DNA of 9,790 nucleotides from Candidatus Aenigmatarchaeota archaeon (GCA_030672375.1 DAOVGP010000020.1:1-9790), one strand, 5' to 3'; shown: positions 1-5,980, counted from the first letter of the stretch. The notes: generated by a model not told the origin, from the sequence alone. A program made the numbers and translations.

Positions 1-297
1 TTTGTTTGCTGATGAACTTACCTCTACACTCAAATCTCTGGTAACTGGTTTATCAGAAGGTGTAATCTTGGTTTTAACATTTTCCATTAATTCTTTTTTG
101 TAACGAAAATTTTTGCATAGAAAATCGGTTACATAATCGATCATTTCAGGACCATAATATTTTTTCAATATTTCTGGTTTGTACATAGCATAAAAGACAG
201 AACTTGCAGGTATAACTGTGAAATTTGTACTATTTTCTTTTCGATTTAGTCTTGGAAAATACGTAGTTCCCTTTTCTAACCAGTCTATATCTTTCAT
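1..297 (-). CDS. Unrecognised protein, C-terminus beyond left edge
   Basis: A leftward frame is open from 366 to the window edge, so the gene is cut at its C-terminus and only its first 99 codons are visible. I chose the ATG at 297 (MKDIDWLEKGTTYF...), because an AT-rich box centred near 323 lies about 26 bp upstream, as for other starts here. An in-frame ATG at 351 would add 18 residues but overlaps the start of the divergent gene. Codon choice (GAA, AAA, AGA, GGA) and mixed hydrophobic/charged composition look coding, while the opposite strand here reads as a T-rich shadow. The visible part is soluble-looking, tyrosine- and lysine-rich, with no signal peptide, membrane span or motif I recognise. 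No function is proposed. Confidence 0.6.
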   Translation of the reverse strand, partial: MKDIDWLEKGTTYFPRLNRKENSTNFTVIPASSVFYAMYKPEILKKYYGPEMIDYVTDFLCKNFRYKKELMENVKTKITPSDKPVTRDLSVEVSSSANK

Positions 298-319
298 GAG
301 AATGTCTTCAATACAAAAA

Positions 320-332
320 TTTTTAAGCTTAA
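320..332. promoter_or_regulatory. Shared TATA-like box of a divergent leaderless pair
   Basis: TTTTTAAG (320-327) continues into the perfect palindrome TTAAGCTTAA (323-332), and AAAAATTTTT (315-324) is also palindromic. The centre near 323.5 is about 26 bp from the leftward ATG at 297 and about 26 bp from the rightward ATG at 350. That is the distance expected between a TATA box and a leaderless start on either side. The symmetry is seen directly; use in both directions is inferred. Confidence 0.4.
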
Positions 333-349
333 CTATTTCAATAAATGGC

Positions 350-574
350 ATGCTTGAAGGATATCTTTATAATCATGAAGGATGTTGTCTACTTCTAGGA
401 GAAGATGAAATATTCAATGAGACTACTGAAAAACGTGAATTTACTAAATTTAGAGCGTGTGAATATGGGGATAATCTTCCAGTAGATGGCAGTTGTTATA
501 AGTGTAAAGTATACAAAAGACTAAGTATAGGTGAAGTAGAAAATATATTGGGTAAAAAACCTAACGATCTTTAA
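350..574 (+). CDS. Small cysteine-containing protein, unknown function
   Basis: A 74-residue protein with cysteines at 12, 13, 37, 49 and 52; the last pair forms CYKC, which could bind a metal together with C37 or C12/C13. The frame stays open upstream to an ATG at 218, but that extra 44 residues is T-rich and reads antisense to the leftward gene. The ATG at 350 sits about 26 bp after a TATA-like box, so I prefer it. Composition from here on is rich in Glu, Lys and Gly and looks coding. The stop (572-574) overlaps the stop of the convergent YbaK-type gene on the shared TTAA, which supports both genes. No family recognised; a zinc-binding or redox role would be a guess. Confidence 0.55.
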   Translation: MLEGYLYNHEGCCLLLGEDEIFNETTEKREFTKFRACEYGDNLPVDGSCYKCKVYKRLSIGEVENILGKKPNDL

Positions 575-1053
575 TCCAACACTATATCGCTTATTTTTGC
601 TTTAGTACATTTCATTATATCTTTAGGATTAACTTCTATACCGAAAAGATGATCTCCAGATCCAAAGTTCACTTTCTTTCTACTGAAAACTCTTCTGTCT
701 ATCAACATCGCTAAATCTAGAAAAAGTGGACAAACAGCTCCTATTTCTAACCCAGTTTCTTGTCTAATCTCATCAGGAGTTGCCATTCTCAATTCTGAAC
801 AGTTAAACCTTTTTCTTATTTTATTGAAACTGGCTCTATGATTGCCGATTAAAACCACCGCATAGGTATTGGTTTCTTGATCTTTGAGTATAAGGGTTTT
901 ACAAATCTCATTAGGGTTAATCTTTACGTCAGAGAATTTTATCACATCTTGGACTGTCATGGCTTTATCTTTTAGTCTGATCAAATTGTATTCAATTCCC
1001 TTATCTTCTAGTTTTTTGATTATGTTCTGTAAAATTTCATTCATTTCTTTCAT
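571..1053 (-). CDS. YbaK/ProX-type aminoacyl-tRNA editing domain protein (divergent)
   Basis: 160 residues, the normal size for a free-standing YbaK/EbsC/ProX domain, cytoplasmic. This family hydrolyses mischarged aminoacyl-tRNAs in trans. A lysine typical of the family is visible at K52 in the ICKTLIL strand, followed by a second strand (YAVVLIG, 64-70), the segment RMATPDEIRQETGLEIGAV (89-107) where the family has its TPEE...G.xxGGV stretch, and the LIDRRVF strand (117-123). The substrate loop reads GAVCPLF rather than the usual GGVxPFG, so specificity may differ from the second copy at 9009. It is last in a leftward operon, 17 bp after the aminopeptidase. An alternative start is the ATG at 1044 (MNEILQN); neither has a clear ribosome site. 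The family is confident; the tRNA substrate is not known. Confidence 0.85.
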   Translation of the reverse strand: MKEMNEILQNIIKKLEDKGIEYNLIRLKDKAMTVQDVIKFSDVKINPNEICKTLILKDQETNTYAVVLIGNHRASFNKIRKRFNCSELRMATPDEIRQETGLEIGAVCPLFLDLAMLIDRRVFSRKKVNFGSGDHLFGIEVNPKDIMKCTKAKISDIVLD

Positions 1054-1070
1054 CCATTATCTTTTGTTGA

Positions 1071-2405
1071 TTATAAGTATCCTCCACTCAAATCAAAGTA
1101 ACCATTCCTGTAATTATGCCAAGTCATTTTTTCTACGAAAGCTTCATTTCCTGTATTATATATATTGTGTACCTTTTCGTGTATCTCAACAATCTTTATC
1201 ATCTCACCATACAGATCAGGATTAATTACAAACCTACCGTTCAATCTAGTCCAACCACCAATCCAAGGGTCGAAATAATGTGATTCTAAAAGCTCTCTGA
1301 CGATATAAGGGTCTTGTGTAGTTTTGTTCGGATAACCCAAATTGTAACTCATACCAGAAGAATTACTTGTTTCTTCGTGCTGTTTGACTTGCACAGGAAA
1401 ATCTTTCGTCTTAGGTTTCTGTTCTGAGGATGACATTTGCGTATTTTCAACAAAATTTGAGTCATCCAAAAAAGTCCATTTTCCATCTTTTATCAGAACT
1501 TCTCCATCAACTTCAAGAGTTGGTTTTAATATTATTCCATCTACGTGTAGAGGAATGTCAACTTTTCCTCCAAATGAGATGCTATTGCCCAAAGCGATAT
1601 GAATTGTTCCAAAAACCTTCTCATCTTCGAGTATATTACCTATGATTTTCGCATTAGGGTTGGTTCCAATACCCAATTCAGCAATATTTCTACCATTGTG
1701 ACCAACTTCATTCACAACTTTTTCAAGTAGATCTGAACCTTCTATTTTTTCAGCAAATCCATTCTTTACAGTCCATTTTATACCATCACCGTAGTATGCC
1801 ATCTTGTCAATAACTATCGTTCCTTGCGAAGTTCCTTCTACAGGTGCTGTGGCGATTTCTCCAGCAGGTAAATTATGAAAATTCCCTTTCTCATGAATCA
1901 TCCCGTCATCTTTAAACCACTCCCTACCTTCTACATTAGTAACAAAATTAGTCCCATTATCAGAAGTTATCTTGATAGTCTTGGCATGTTTCAATTTTTC
2001 TTCCATTTTTTCAGTCAATTCTCTCACTATTCTATAATCTGCGGTTAAACCCCCTTCTGAGAAAGAAAATTCAGTTACTTTTGGCATAGAAGCGATTCTG
2101 ACTCCAAATTTAGATGCATCTCTTCTAGCTTTAGTATGCGACAATGATCTTGACGTGACAAGAAATAAAGCATCTGGAGTTTTCATTAATTCCGCAATTT
2201 CTTTAGAAGGTTCCTGTCCGTTTACTTTCAAGGGTTCGATGAATTTCAAAACACATTGAGCACCGACTCCTCTTACAGCATTCTTTAAAGCCTCAGATAG
2301 TTCTTTAGGCATTTTTTCATCCGTGATGATGAGGACTTTTTCCCCTGGTTTAACATTCATGCATTGCTTTACTGCTGTTTTTGCACCTATCATCAAATTT
2401 TTCAT
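1071..2405 (-). CDS. M29-like aminopeptidase with C-terminal HExxH extension
   Basis: 444 residues, roughly 100 longer than the usual archaeal relatives of thermophilic aminopeptidase (COG2309/M29-like, cytoplasmic metallo-exopeptidases). Residues 1-310 match that fold: NLPAGEIATAPVEGT (178-192), AELGIGTNPNAKIIGN (242-257), GTIHIALG (266-273) and IPLHVDGIILKPTLEVDGE (284-302). E183, E243, H269, H287 and D289 are candidate metal ligands. Residues about 315-365 form a polar Ser/Gln/Lys-rich linker. Residues 366-444 are an extra domain with tryptophans and tyrosines and the zincin-like motif HEKVH (409-413), followed by acidic E421 and E425. I do not recognise this domain. The gene follows the 42-residue membrane protein by 33 bp and precedes the YbaK-type gene by 17 bp. 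An ATG four codons downstream is an alternative start. Core family confident, precise substrate unknown. Confidence 0.85.
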   Translation of the reverse strand: MKNLMIGAKTAVKQCMNVKPGEKVLIITDEKMPKELSEALKNAVRGVGAQCVLKFIEPLKVNGQEPSKEIAELMKTPDALFLVTSRSLSHTKARRDASKFGVRIASMPKVTEFSFSEGGLTADYRIVRELTEKMEEKLKHAKTIKITSDNGTNFVTNVEGREWFKDDGMIHEKGNFHNLPAGEIATAPVEGTSQGTIVIDKMAYYGDGIKWTVKNGFAEKIEGSDLLEKVVNEVGHNGRNIAELGIGTNPNAKIIGNILEDEKVFGTIHIALGNSISFGGKVDIPLHVDGIILKPTLEVDGEVLIKDGKWTFLDDSNFVENTQMSSSEQKPKTKDFPVQVKQHEETSNSSGMSYNLGYPNKTTQDPYIVRELLESHYFDPWIGGWTRLNGRFVINPDLYGEMIKIVEIHEKVHNIYNTGNEAFVEKMTWHNYRNGYFDLSGGYL

Positions 2406-2427
2406 GAATCTGTTTTAGGAAATAAAA

Positions 2428-2441
2428 TAATTAAACGTTTA
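2428..2441 (-). promoter_or_regulatory. Possible internal promoter and palindrome before the aminopeptidase
   Basis: On the minus strand TTTAATTA (2428-2435) is centred about 26 bp before the aminopeptidase ATG, and it partly overlaps the perfect 10-bp palindrome TAAACGTTTA (2432-2441). The palindrome also contains the stop codon of the preceding small ORF. This could be an internal promoter with an operator. In AT-rich DNA, chance occurrence is a real alternative. Confidence 0.25.
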
Positions 2442-2567
2442 GAAAGGTCTAAATCCTTCAAACAACGTGAAATATCCCAACCAAATAATAGAAGCTAGGA
2501 TAAAGCCAACAAGAATTAAGAGTATAATCATTTTAAAACTCATCATTACACTTATTCCTTTTGACAT
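2439..2567 (-). CDS. 42-residue single-span membrane protein
   Basis: Short leftward ORF: ATG at 2567, stop TAA at 2439-2441. The peptide starts MSKGISVMMSFKM, then has a hydrophobic stretch (about residues 13-36, IILLILVGFILASIIWLGY) and ends LFEGFRPF. Basic residues precede the span and an acidic one follows it, suggesting one transmembrane helix with the N-terminus in the cytoplasm. GATTTAAGT (2589-2597) is centred 26 bp upstream of the ATG, a textbook leaderless promoter spacing, and the stop lies 33 bp before the aminopeptidase start, so the two are probably co-transcribed. It could be a regulatory or anchoring peptide. No homologue is recognised; reality of the gene rests on composition, promoter and context. 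Confidence 0.55.
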   Translation of the reverse strand: MSKGISVMMSFKMIILLILVGFILASIIWLGYFTLFEGFRPF

Positions 2568-2588
2568 AATTAGGAATTTGGAATCGCT

Positions 2589-2597
2589 ACTTAAATC
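2589..2597 (-). promoter_or_regulatory. TATA box for the small membrane protein/aminopeptidase/YbaK operon
   Basis: The minus strand reads GATTTAAGT, centred at 2593, 26 bp before the ATG at 2567. No ribosome-binding site lies between, as expected for a leaderless message. The divergent aCPSF2-like gene starts 97 bp away, so this intergenic region carries promoters in both directions. Confidence 0.45.
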
Positions 2598-2652
2598 TTT
2601 TCTCAAGAATCAATAAGTACTAAACTTACCGTATACAATAGAATAATACTTA

Positions 2653-2660
2653 GGACGTGA
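2653..2660 (+). promoter_or_regulatory. Shine-Dalgarno-like site deciding a TTG start
   Basis: GGACGTGA differs by one base from GGAGGTGA, the complement of the archaeal 16S tail, and lies 4 bp before the TTG at 2665. Together with the in-frame TGA at 2662-2664 it fixes this rare start codon. A TATA-like GTATACAATA lies at 2631-2640, although its spacing would leave little or no leader. Confidence 0.45.
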
Positions 2661-2664
2661 ATGA

Positions 2665-3933
2665 TTGATCAGATTATCTTTTTTGGGTGGAACTAGGGAA
2701 GTTGGAAGATCTGCCACTCTAATCGACACAGAAACAGAGAAAATCCTCATAGATTACGGTATCAAAATAAGCGTTAAACCAACTCAATATCCAAAAAATG
2801 TTAAAGCTAAATTGGATGGAGTGTTGTTATCTCATGGCCATCTCGATCACAGTGGAGCTATACCTGTATTATTCCATCAAGGTCAAAAATGCCCTGTCCA
2901 TGGTATGGAGATAACACGTTCCCTTTCTCGTATGATTCTCTTTGATTCTTACAAGATAGGAAGATACGAAGGAGAGAAAGAAAGATATTCAAAAACAGAC
3001 ATAAATAAGACGTTAAGAAACTTTAAACCGATGAAATATCGTAAACCGTTTAATATAGGCAAAACCACAGTAACCGCATTTGACGCAGGCCATATACCAG
3101 GAAGTGCAATTTATCTTCTAGAAACACAGAACAAGAGAATACTCTACACTAGTGATTTTAACACCTCAGATACCAGATTGATAAATGGCGCAGATACAGA
3201 TATTCCTCAAGTCGATGTTTTGATAACAGAATCCACTTATGCTCAGAGAGAACATCCTGATCGTCAAAAACAAGAAAAAGGTATGATTGAGGCCATAGAA
3301 GGAGCTTTGGCTAATGAAGGTATAGCTTTAGTTGCATGTTTTGCGATTGCACGAACTCAGGAAGTTTTGTCAATACTCGATGAGTATAATTTACAAGAAA
3401 AAATATACATAGATGGGATGGCGAGAAAGGCGACGAGAATAATAAATGAACACCCAGAATTACAGAGAGAATATAATCAAGTCAATAGGGCTATGCAAAG
3501 ACTAAAAGTGAAACCCATCACTAATCATTCGATGAGAAAAAAGATCTTAAAAGAGCCTTGTATTATCATCACCACCTCTGGAATGTTGACAGGAGGTCCA
3601 ATAGCATATTACATAGAAAAATTATGGGATAGAAAAGAGTGTTCTTTATCTTTAACTGGTTTCCAAGTTCCAGGAACAGAAGGAGCTGTTCTTTTAGAGA
3701 CAGGTCATTACATACACGGGGATTTGGATTTACCCATCAAAATGAGTGTCAGAAAGTTTGATTTTAGTTCCCATACTTCTCGGTCAGAACTATTCAAATT
3801 TGTTAAAAAAGTTAACCCTGAAAGGGTTTTCTGTGTTCATGGAGATAATACTGAAGGATTCGCAGAAGAATTGAGTAAGGAAGGATTTGATGCTGTAGCT
3901 CCAAAATTAGGTGAGAATTTTTCAATTGAATAA
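2665..3933 (+). CDS. aCPSF2-like metallo-beta-lactamase/beta-CASP ribonuclease
   Basis: 422 residues, the length of archaeal aCPSF2-type proteins without KH domains; cytoplasmic RNA-processing nuclease acting as endo- and/or 5'-3' exonuclease. Visible motifs: N-terminal FLGGTREVGRS; HGHLDH (57-62, motif 2); AGHIPGSA with H143 (motif 3); TSDFN with D164 (motif 4); TEST with E189 (beta-CASP motif A); DFSSHTSRSEL with H370 (motif B); VHGD with H392 (motif C). All catalytic positions are present. The start must be TTG at 2665, because an in-frame TGA lies immediately upstream (2662-2664). GGACGTGA (2653-2660) resembles a Shine-Dalgarno site at suitable spacing. It lacks the KH domains of aCPSF1, and its N-terminus is unlike aRNase J, hence the subfamily choice. 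It converges on the next gene with only 4 bp between stops. Confidence 0.93.
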   Translation: MIRLSFLGGTREVGRSATLIDTETEKILIDYGIKISVKPTQYPKNVKAKLDGVLLSHGHLDHSGAIPVLFHQGQKCPVHGMEITRSLSRMILFDSYKIGRYEGEKERYSKTDINKTLRNFKPMKYRKPFNIGKTTVTAFDAGHIPGSAIYLLETQNKRILYTSDFNTSDTRLINGADTDIPQVDVLITESTYAQREHPDRQKQEKGMIEAIEGALANEGIALVACFAIARTQEVLSILDEYNLQEKIYIDGMARKATRIINEHPELQREYNQVNRAMQRLKVKPITNHSMRKKILKEPCIIITTSGMLTGGPIAYYIEKLWDRKECSLSLTGFQVPGTEGAVLLETGHYIHGDLDLPIKMSVRKFDFSSHTSRSELFKFVKKVNPERVFCVHGDNTEGFAEELSKEGFDAVAPKLGENFSIE

Positions 3934-3937
3934 CAAT

Positions 3938-4291
3938 TCAAGGTGTAGTATTCGTAGGTGGTTTTGGCAGAATTACACTTCCACCAAAAATCGTTAACAG
4001 GAGAACCACTATTACAATATATATAGCAATTATCTTCATCGCAGCCATAGTACTCCCGAACATAAATTTCAAGGTAAAAAAAAGGATTATACCTCCCACA
4101 GTTAAAGCAAGAATGAAACCCATAGGGTTTGAATAAGATATGATTCGAAGGGACATGTATAATTCGTACATGAGTTGAGCAACCATAATTAAAATCTTAA
4201 CCGAGCTGATGAAGATAACAACCAGAATTTCTACAAGGATTTGCATAGGGCTCTTCACTTGGTTTTTCATAATAATTTTTTGGAATTTCAC
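3938..4291 (-). CDS. Small three-span membrane protein, unknown function
   Basis: 117 residues with three hydrophobic segments at about 17-40, 57-76 and 84-104, and a proline-rich tail (PKPPTNTTP). The N-terminus before the first span is basic (KFQKIIMKNQVK), which suggests a cytoplasmic N-terminus. The start is GTG at 4291, 26 bp after TAATTTAAT (4313-4321); an ATG at 4270 (MKNQVK) is the alternative. No signature of a known transporter or secretion component is seen. It lies tail to tail with the aCPSF2-like gene (4 bp apart) and diverges from the 94-residue gene. Integral membrane location is well supported; function unknown. Confidence 0.7.
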   Translation of the reverse strand: MKFQKIIMKNQVKSPMQILVEILVVIFISSVKILIMVAQLMYELYMSLRIISYSNPMGFILALTVGGIILFFTLKFMFGSTMAAMKIIAIYIVIVVLLLTIFGGSVILPKPPTNTTP

Positions 4292-4312
4292 AATAAGAAA
4301 CTTTTCAATGAG

Positions 4313-4321
4313 TAATTTAAT
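4313..4321 (-). promoter_or_regulatory. TATA box for the three-span membrane protein
   Basis: The minus strand reads ATTAAATTA, centred at 4317 and 26 bp upstream of the GTG at 4291. This supports the GTG over the downstream ATG at 4270. Confidence 0.4.
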
Positions 4322-4336
4322 CTTAGATCTAAGAAA

Positions 4337-4386
4337 TTACTACTAAAGAATAGTAAACTATATATATTAGCACTATTTAATAGTAA
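4337..4386 (+). promoter_or_regulatory. Promoter of the 94-residue gene framed by repeated operator-like elements
   Basis: The TATA box CTATATATATTAG (4358-4370) is centred 26-27 bp before the ATG at 4390. Upstream, TTACTA (4337-4342) and TAGTAA (4351-4356) form an inverted repeat with an 8-bp spacer. Downstream, ACTATTTAATAGT (4372-4384) is a palindrome with 6-bp arms. AATAGTAA occurs twice, at 4349-4356 and 4379-4386, exactly 30 bp apart, about three helical turns, on either side of the TATA box. The arrangement looks like paired operators. The regulator is unknown. Confidence 0.45.
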
Positions 4387-4389
4387 CAC

Positions 4390-4674
4390 ATGGAAATGCA
4401 ACCTAGGGATATAATAAACACATGCTCAACGCATTATAAAACTTGGAAAGATGAGGCTCTAAAAGCTGAAACCAGGAAAGAAATGAAAAAATTCTTAAAT
4501 AAAGCTTTCTTCTGGCTAGAGCTTCAGAACAACCTCTTGATGCTCTGGACGATCGAGAACACAATGGGTAACGATACTAAAATCAGGGAAAAGATAGAAA
4601 AAGCACAATTAAACGTCAATAAGAAGATAGCTGATTATGCTTCTCAAGTTTTGAAAGATTTGAAGCAAAGTTAA
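4390..4674 (+). CDS. Helical 94-residue protein, unknown function
   Basis: 94 residues, highly charged and almost entirely helix-forming. A likely first helix covers about 5-30, a second (33-58) contains the aromatic/hydrophobic patch FFWLELQNNLLMLWTIE, and a third covers about 63-92. C12 and H15 are the only obvious potential metal ligands and are probably incidental. There is no signal peptide; the central patch is amphipathic rather than a membrane span. The ATG lies 26-27 bp after a strong TATA box, so the message is probably leaderless. The repeats in its promoter suggest tight regulation, possibly by the product itself, but the protein shows no recognisable helix-turn-helix. Family unknown. 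Confidence 0.7.
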   Translation: MEMQPRDIINTCSTHYKTWKDEALKAETRKEMKKFLNKAFFWLELQNNLLMLWTIENTMGNDTKIREKIEKAQLNVNKKIADYASQVLKDLKQS

Positions 4675-4690
4675 TTCTCATCCCCTTCCC

Positions 4691-4705
4691 TTTTTTCTTT
4701 TTTTT
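4691..4705 (+). terminator. Oligo-T terminator after the 94-residue gene
   Basis: A run of 14 T broken by one C starts 16 bp after the stop codon, without a stem-loop before it. Archaeal transcription commonly ends at such T tracts. Beyond it, 4706-4785 holds only the AT-rich upstream region of rtcA (GTTTTTAAAAAAC at 4738-4749, AGAAATAAAC at 4753-4762), with no clear ribosome site. Confidence 0.5.
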
Positions 4706-4785
4706 GATTTAAATGATGTCGATTCTAATTTTGATAGTTTTTAAAAAACATAAGAAATAAACCGTTCTATTCCAAAATAATTTTC

Positions 4786-5823
4786 ATGATTGAGATAGAC
4801 GGATCAATGGGGGGAGGTCAATTACTCAGAACAGCCATTGGACTCTCTGCTCTTACCACAAAACCTGTTAGAATAATCAACATAAGAAAGGGTAAAAAGG
4901 ATAGTAAACCTGGTTTACGTCCTCAACACCTCACGGCAGTTAAAGTCATCGGAGAGTTCTGTGAAGCAGAAATTAAAGGCTTGAAACAGGGTTCACTAGA
5001 GGTTGAATTCACACCTAAGAAATTGAAAATATCAGATAAGAAAATAGACATTGGCACAGCAGGTAGCATTGGTCTTTTACTTCAAGCTTTAACCCCACTT
5101 TTAGTCTTTAGTAAAAGGTCAGTCGTTCTCGAAATGATTGGAGGGACAGAAACTAAATGGGCTCCAACGATTCAATTCATAAAATACATCACATACCCAT
5201 TGATAAATAAAATGGATGCAAGTTTAAGTTTAAACATTATCAGACACGGTTATTACCCAAAGGGTGGGGGGTTTGTGACAGTAGAGTCAAAACCGACAAA
5301 AAAATTGAGTCCGTTTGTCTGTTTGGATAGGGGTGAGATTCAAAACATCCATGTTAATTCTGTCTGTGGGAGTTTACCTCCTCATGTAGCTGAAAGACAG
5401 GGTCAAACTGCTTTGAGAACTATTCAGTATAATTGTCCCAAAGTCAAAGTCTCAATGAGTTATAAATCTGTAAAATCACCGAGTCTTGGGAGTAGTATTA
5501 CTTGTTATGCTGTTTGTGAAAAATCCATATTGGGTGGAAGTGCTTTAGGTGAGAGGGGAATAAGAGCAGAGAAAGTGGGTGAAATGGCCGCAGAAGAATT
5601 GTTAGGTTCATTAAAATCTGGTGCTGTTTTAGATAAGTATATGGCGGATCAGATACTCGTTTATCTTGCTTTAGCAGAGGGAAAATCTCAAATAAGAGTC
5701 GAGGAAATAACAAATCATTGTAGAACGAGTATTCATGTTATAGAACAAATATTGCCAGTCATGTTCAATATCAATGAAGAAAAGAAAGAAATTACTGTAG
5801 AAGGAATTGGGTTCAAACCTTAG
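4786..5823 (+). CDS. rtcA: RNA 3'-terminal phosphate cyclase
   Basis: 345 residues, full length for RtcA. The enzyme uses ATP to convert RNA 3'-phosphate ends to 2',3'-cyclic phosphates via an enzyme-AMP intermediate, in the cytoplasm. Signatures in order: DGSMGGGQLLRTA (5-17), RKGKKDSKPGLRPQHL (34-49), DIGTAGSIGLLLQAL (88-102), GGTETKWAP (119-127), HGYYPKGGGFV (154-164), ADQILVYLALA near 285-300, and TNHCRTSIHVIEQILPV (309-325) in which H311 aligns with the nucleotidyl-accepting histidine of E. coli RtcA. The eukaryotic Rcl1 type lacks this histidine, so the protein is a true cyclase. It forms a single-gene unit here; no rtcB lies nearby. Its 3' end overlaps the convergent 51-residue gene by 11 bp. 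Confidence 0.95.
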   Translation: MIEIDGSMGGGQLLRTAIGLSALTTKPVRIINIRKGKKDSKPGLRPQHLTAVKVIGEFCEAEIKGLKQGSLEVEFTPKKLKISDKKIDIGTAGSIGLLLQALTPLLVFSKRSVVLEMIGGTETKWAPTIQFIKYITYPLINKMDASLSLNIIRHGYYPKGGGFVTVESKPTKKLSPFVCLDRGEIQNIHVNSVCGSLPPHVAERQGQTALRTIQYNCPKVKVSMSYKSVKSPSLGSSITCYAVCEKSILGGSALGERGIRAEKVGEMAAEELLGSLKSGAVLDKYMADQILVYLALAEGKSQIRVEEITNHCRTSIHVIEQILPVMFNINEEKKEITVEGIGFKP

Positions 5824-5968
5824 AACCCTCTATATCGAAGCCCATTTTCATCAAGCCAATCTTTACACCCAATGGCAAATCCTTCTTCATCTTAATCTTT
5901 TTTAACTCCTTCTCTTTTCTAAGCTTCTCAATAGTCTTTAATTGGAATTTTCTTCTTCTTGTCAACAT
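5813..5968 (-). CDS. Small basic protein, unknown function
   Basis: 51 residues starting MLTRRRKFQLKTIEKL; about a third of residues are Lys or Arg, concentrated in the first 33, followed by a short Gly/Met-containing tail (LPLGVKIGLMKMGFDIEG). It looks like a small nucleic-acid-binding or ribosome-associated protein, but no family is recognised. The ATG at 5968 is preceded by GGGGGTGGG (5972-5980), a good Shine-Dalgarno-like site, and by a TATA box at 6027-6037 that would give a leader of about 37 nt. A TTG at 6001 in the same frame is less likely. The stop overlaps the rtcA stop region by 11 bp in convergent orientation. The small size and overlap leave some doubt. Confidence 0.5.
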   Translation of the reverse strand: MLTRRRKFQLKTIEKLRKEKELKKIKMKKDLPLGVKIGLMKMGFDIEGSKV

Positions 5969-5971
5969 AAA

Positions 5972-5980
5972 CCCACCCCC
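5972..5980 (-). promoter_or_regulatory. G-rich ribosome-binding site for the 51-residue protein
   Basis: The minus strand reads GGGGGTGGG, three bases before the ATG at 5968. It resembles the archaeal GGAGGTGAT consensus and stands out in this AT-rich DNA, where most genes lack such sites. Confidence 0.45.

Noticed and set aside
218..349. Upstream extension of the 74-residue gene to an ATG at 218
   Set aside because: The added part is T-rich, reads as the complement of a convincing leftward coding frame, and lies upstream of the TATA-like box at 320-327.
298..351. Start of the left-edge gene at the ATG at 351
   Set aside because: It would overlap the start of the divergent gene at 350 and leave no promoter room for either; the ATG at 297 fits the TATA spacing. 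Not fully excluded.
1..574. Toxin-antitoxin module
   Set aside because: The genes diverge rather than follow each other, one is incomplete, and neither shows a known toxin or antitoxin motif.
884..1225. Plus-strand ORF across the YbaK/aminopeptidase junction
   Set aside because: It is antisense to two recognised protein families, hydrophobic and Ser/Ile-rich as expected of a shadow frame.
1384..1645. Two overlapping plus-strand ORFs within the aminopeptidase
   Set aside because: Antisense shadows of a conserved coding region with no promoter or start signal.
5498..5713. Minus-strand ORF inside rtcA
   Set aside because: Antisense to the conserved C-terminal half of RtcA; Leu/Pro/His-rich shadow composition.
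4390..5823. RNA-repair operon (RtcA with a partner)
   Set aside because: A terminator-like T tract separates the 94-residue gene from rtcA, and no rtcB or archease is present nearby.
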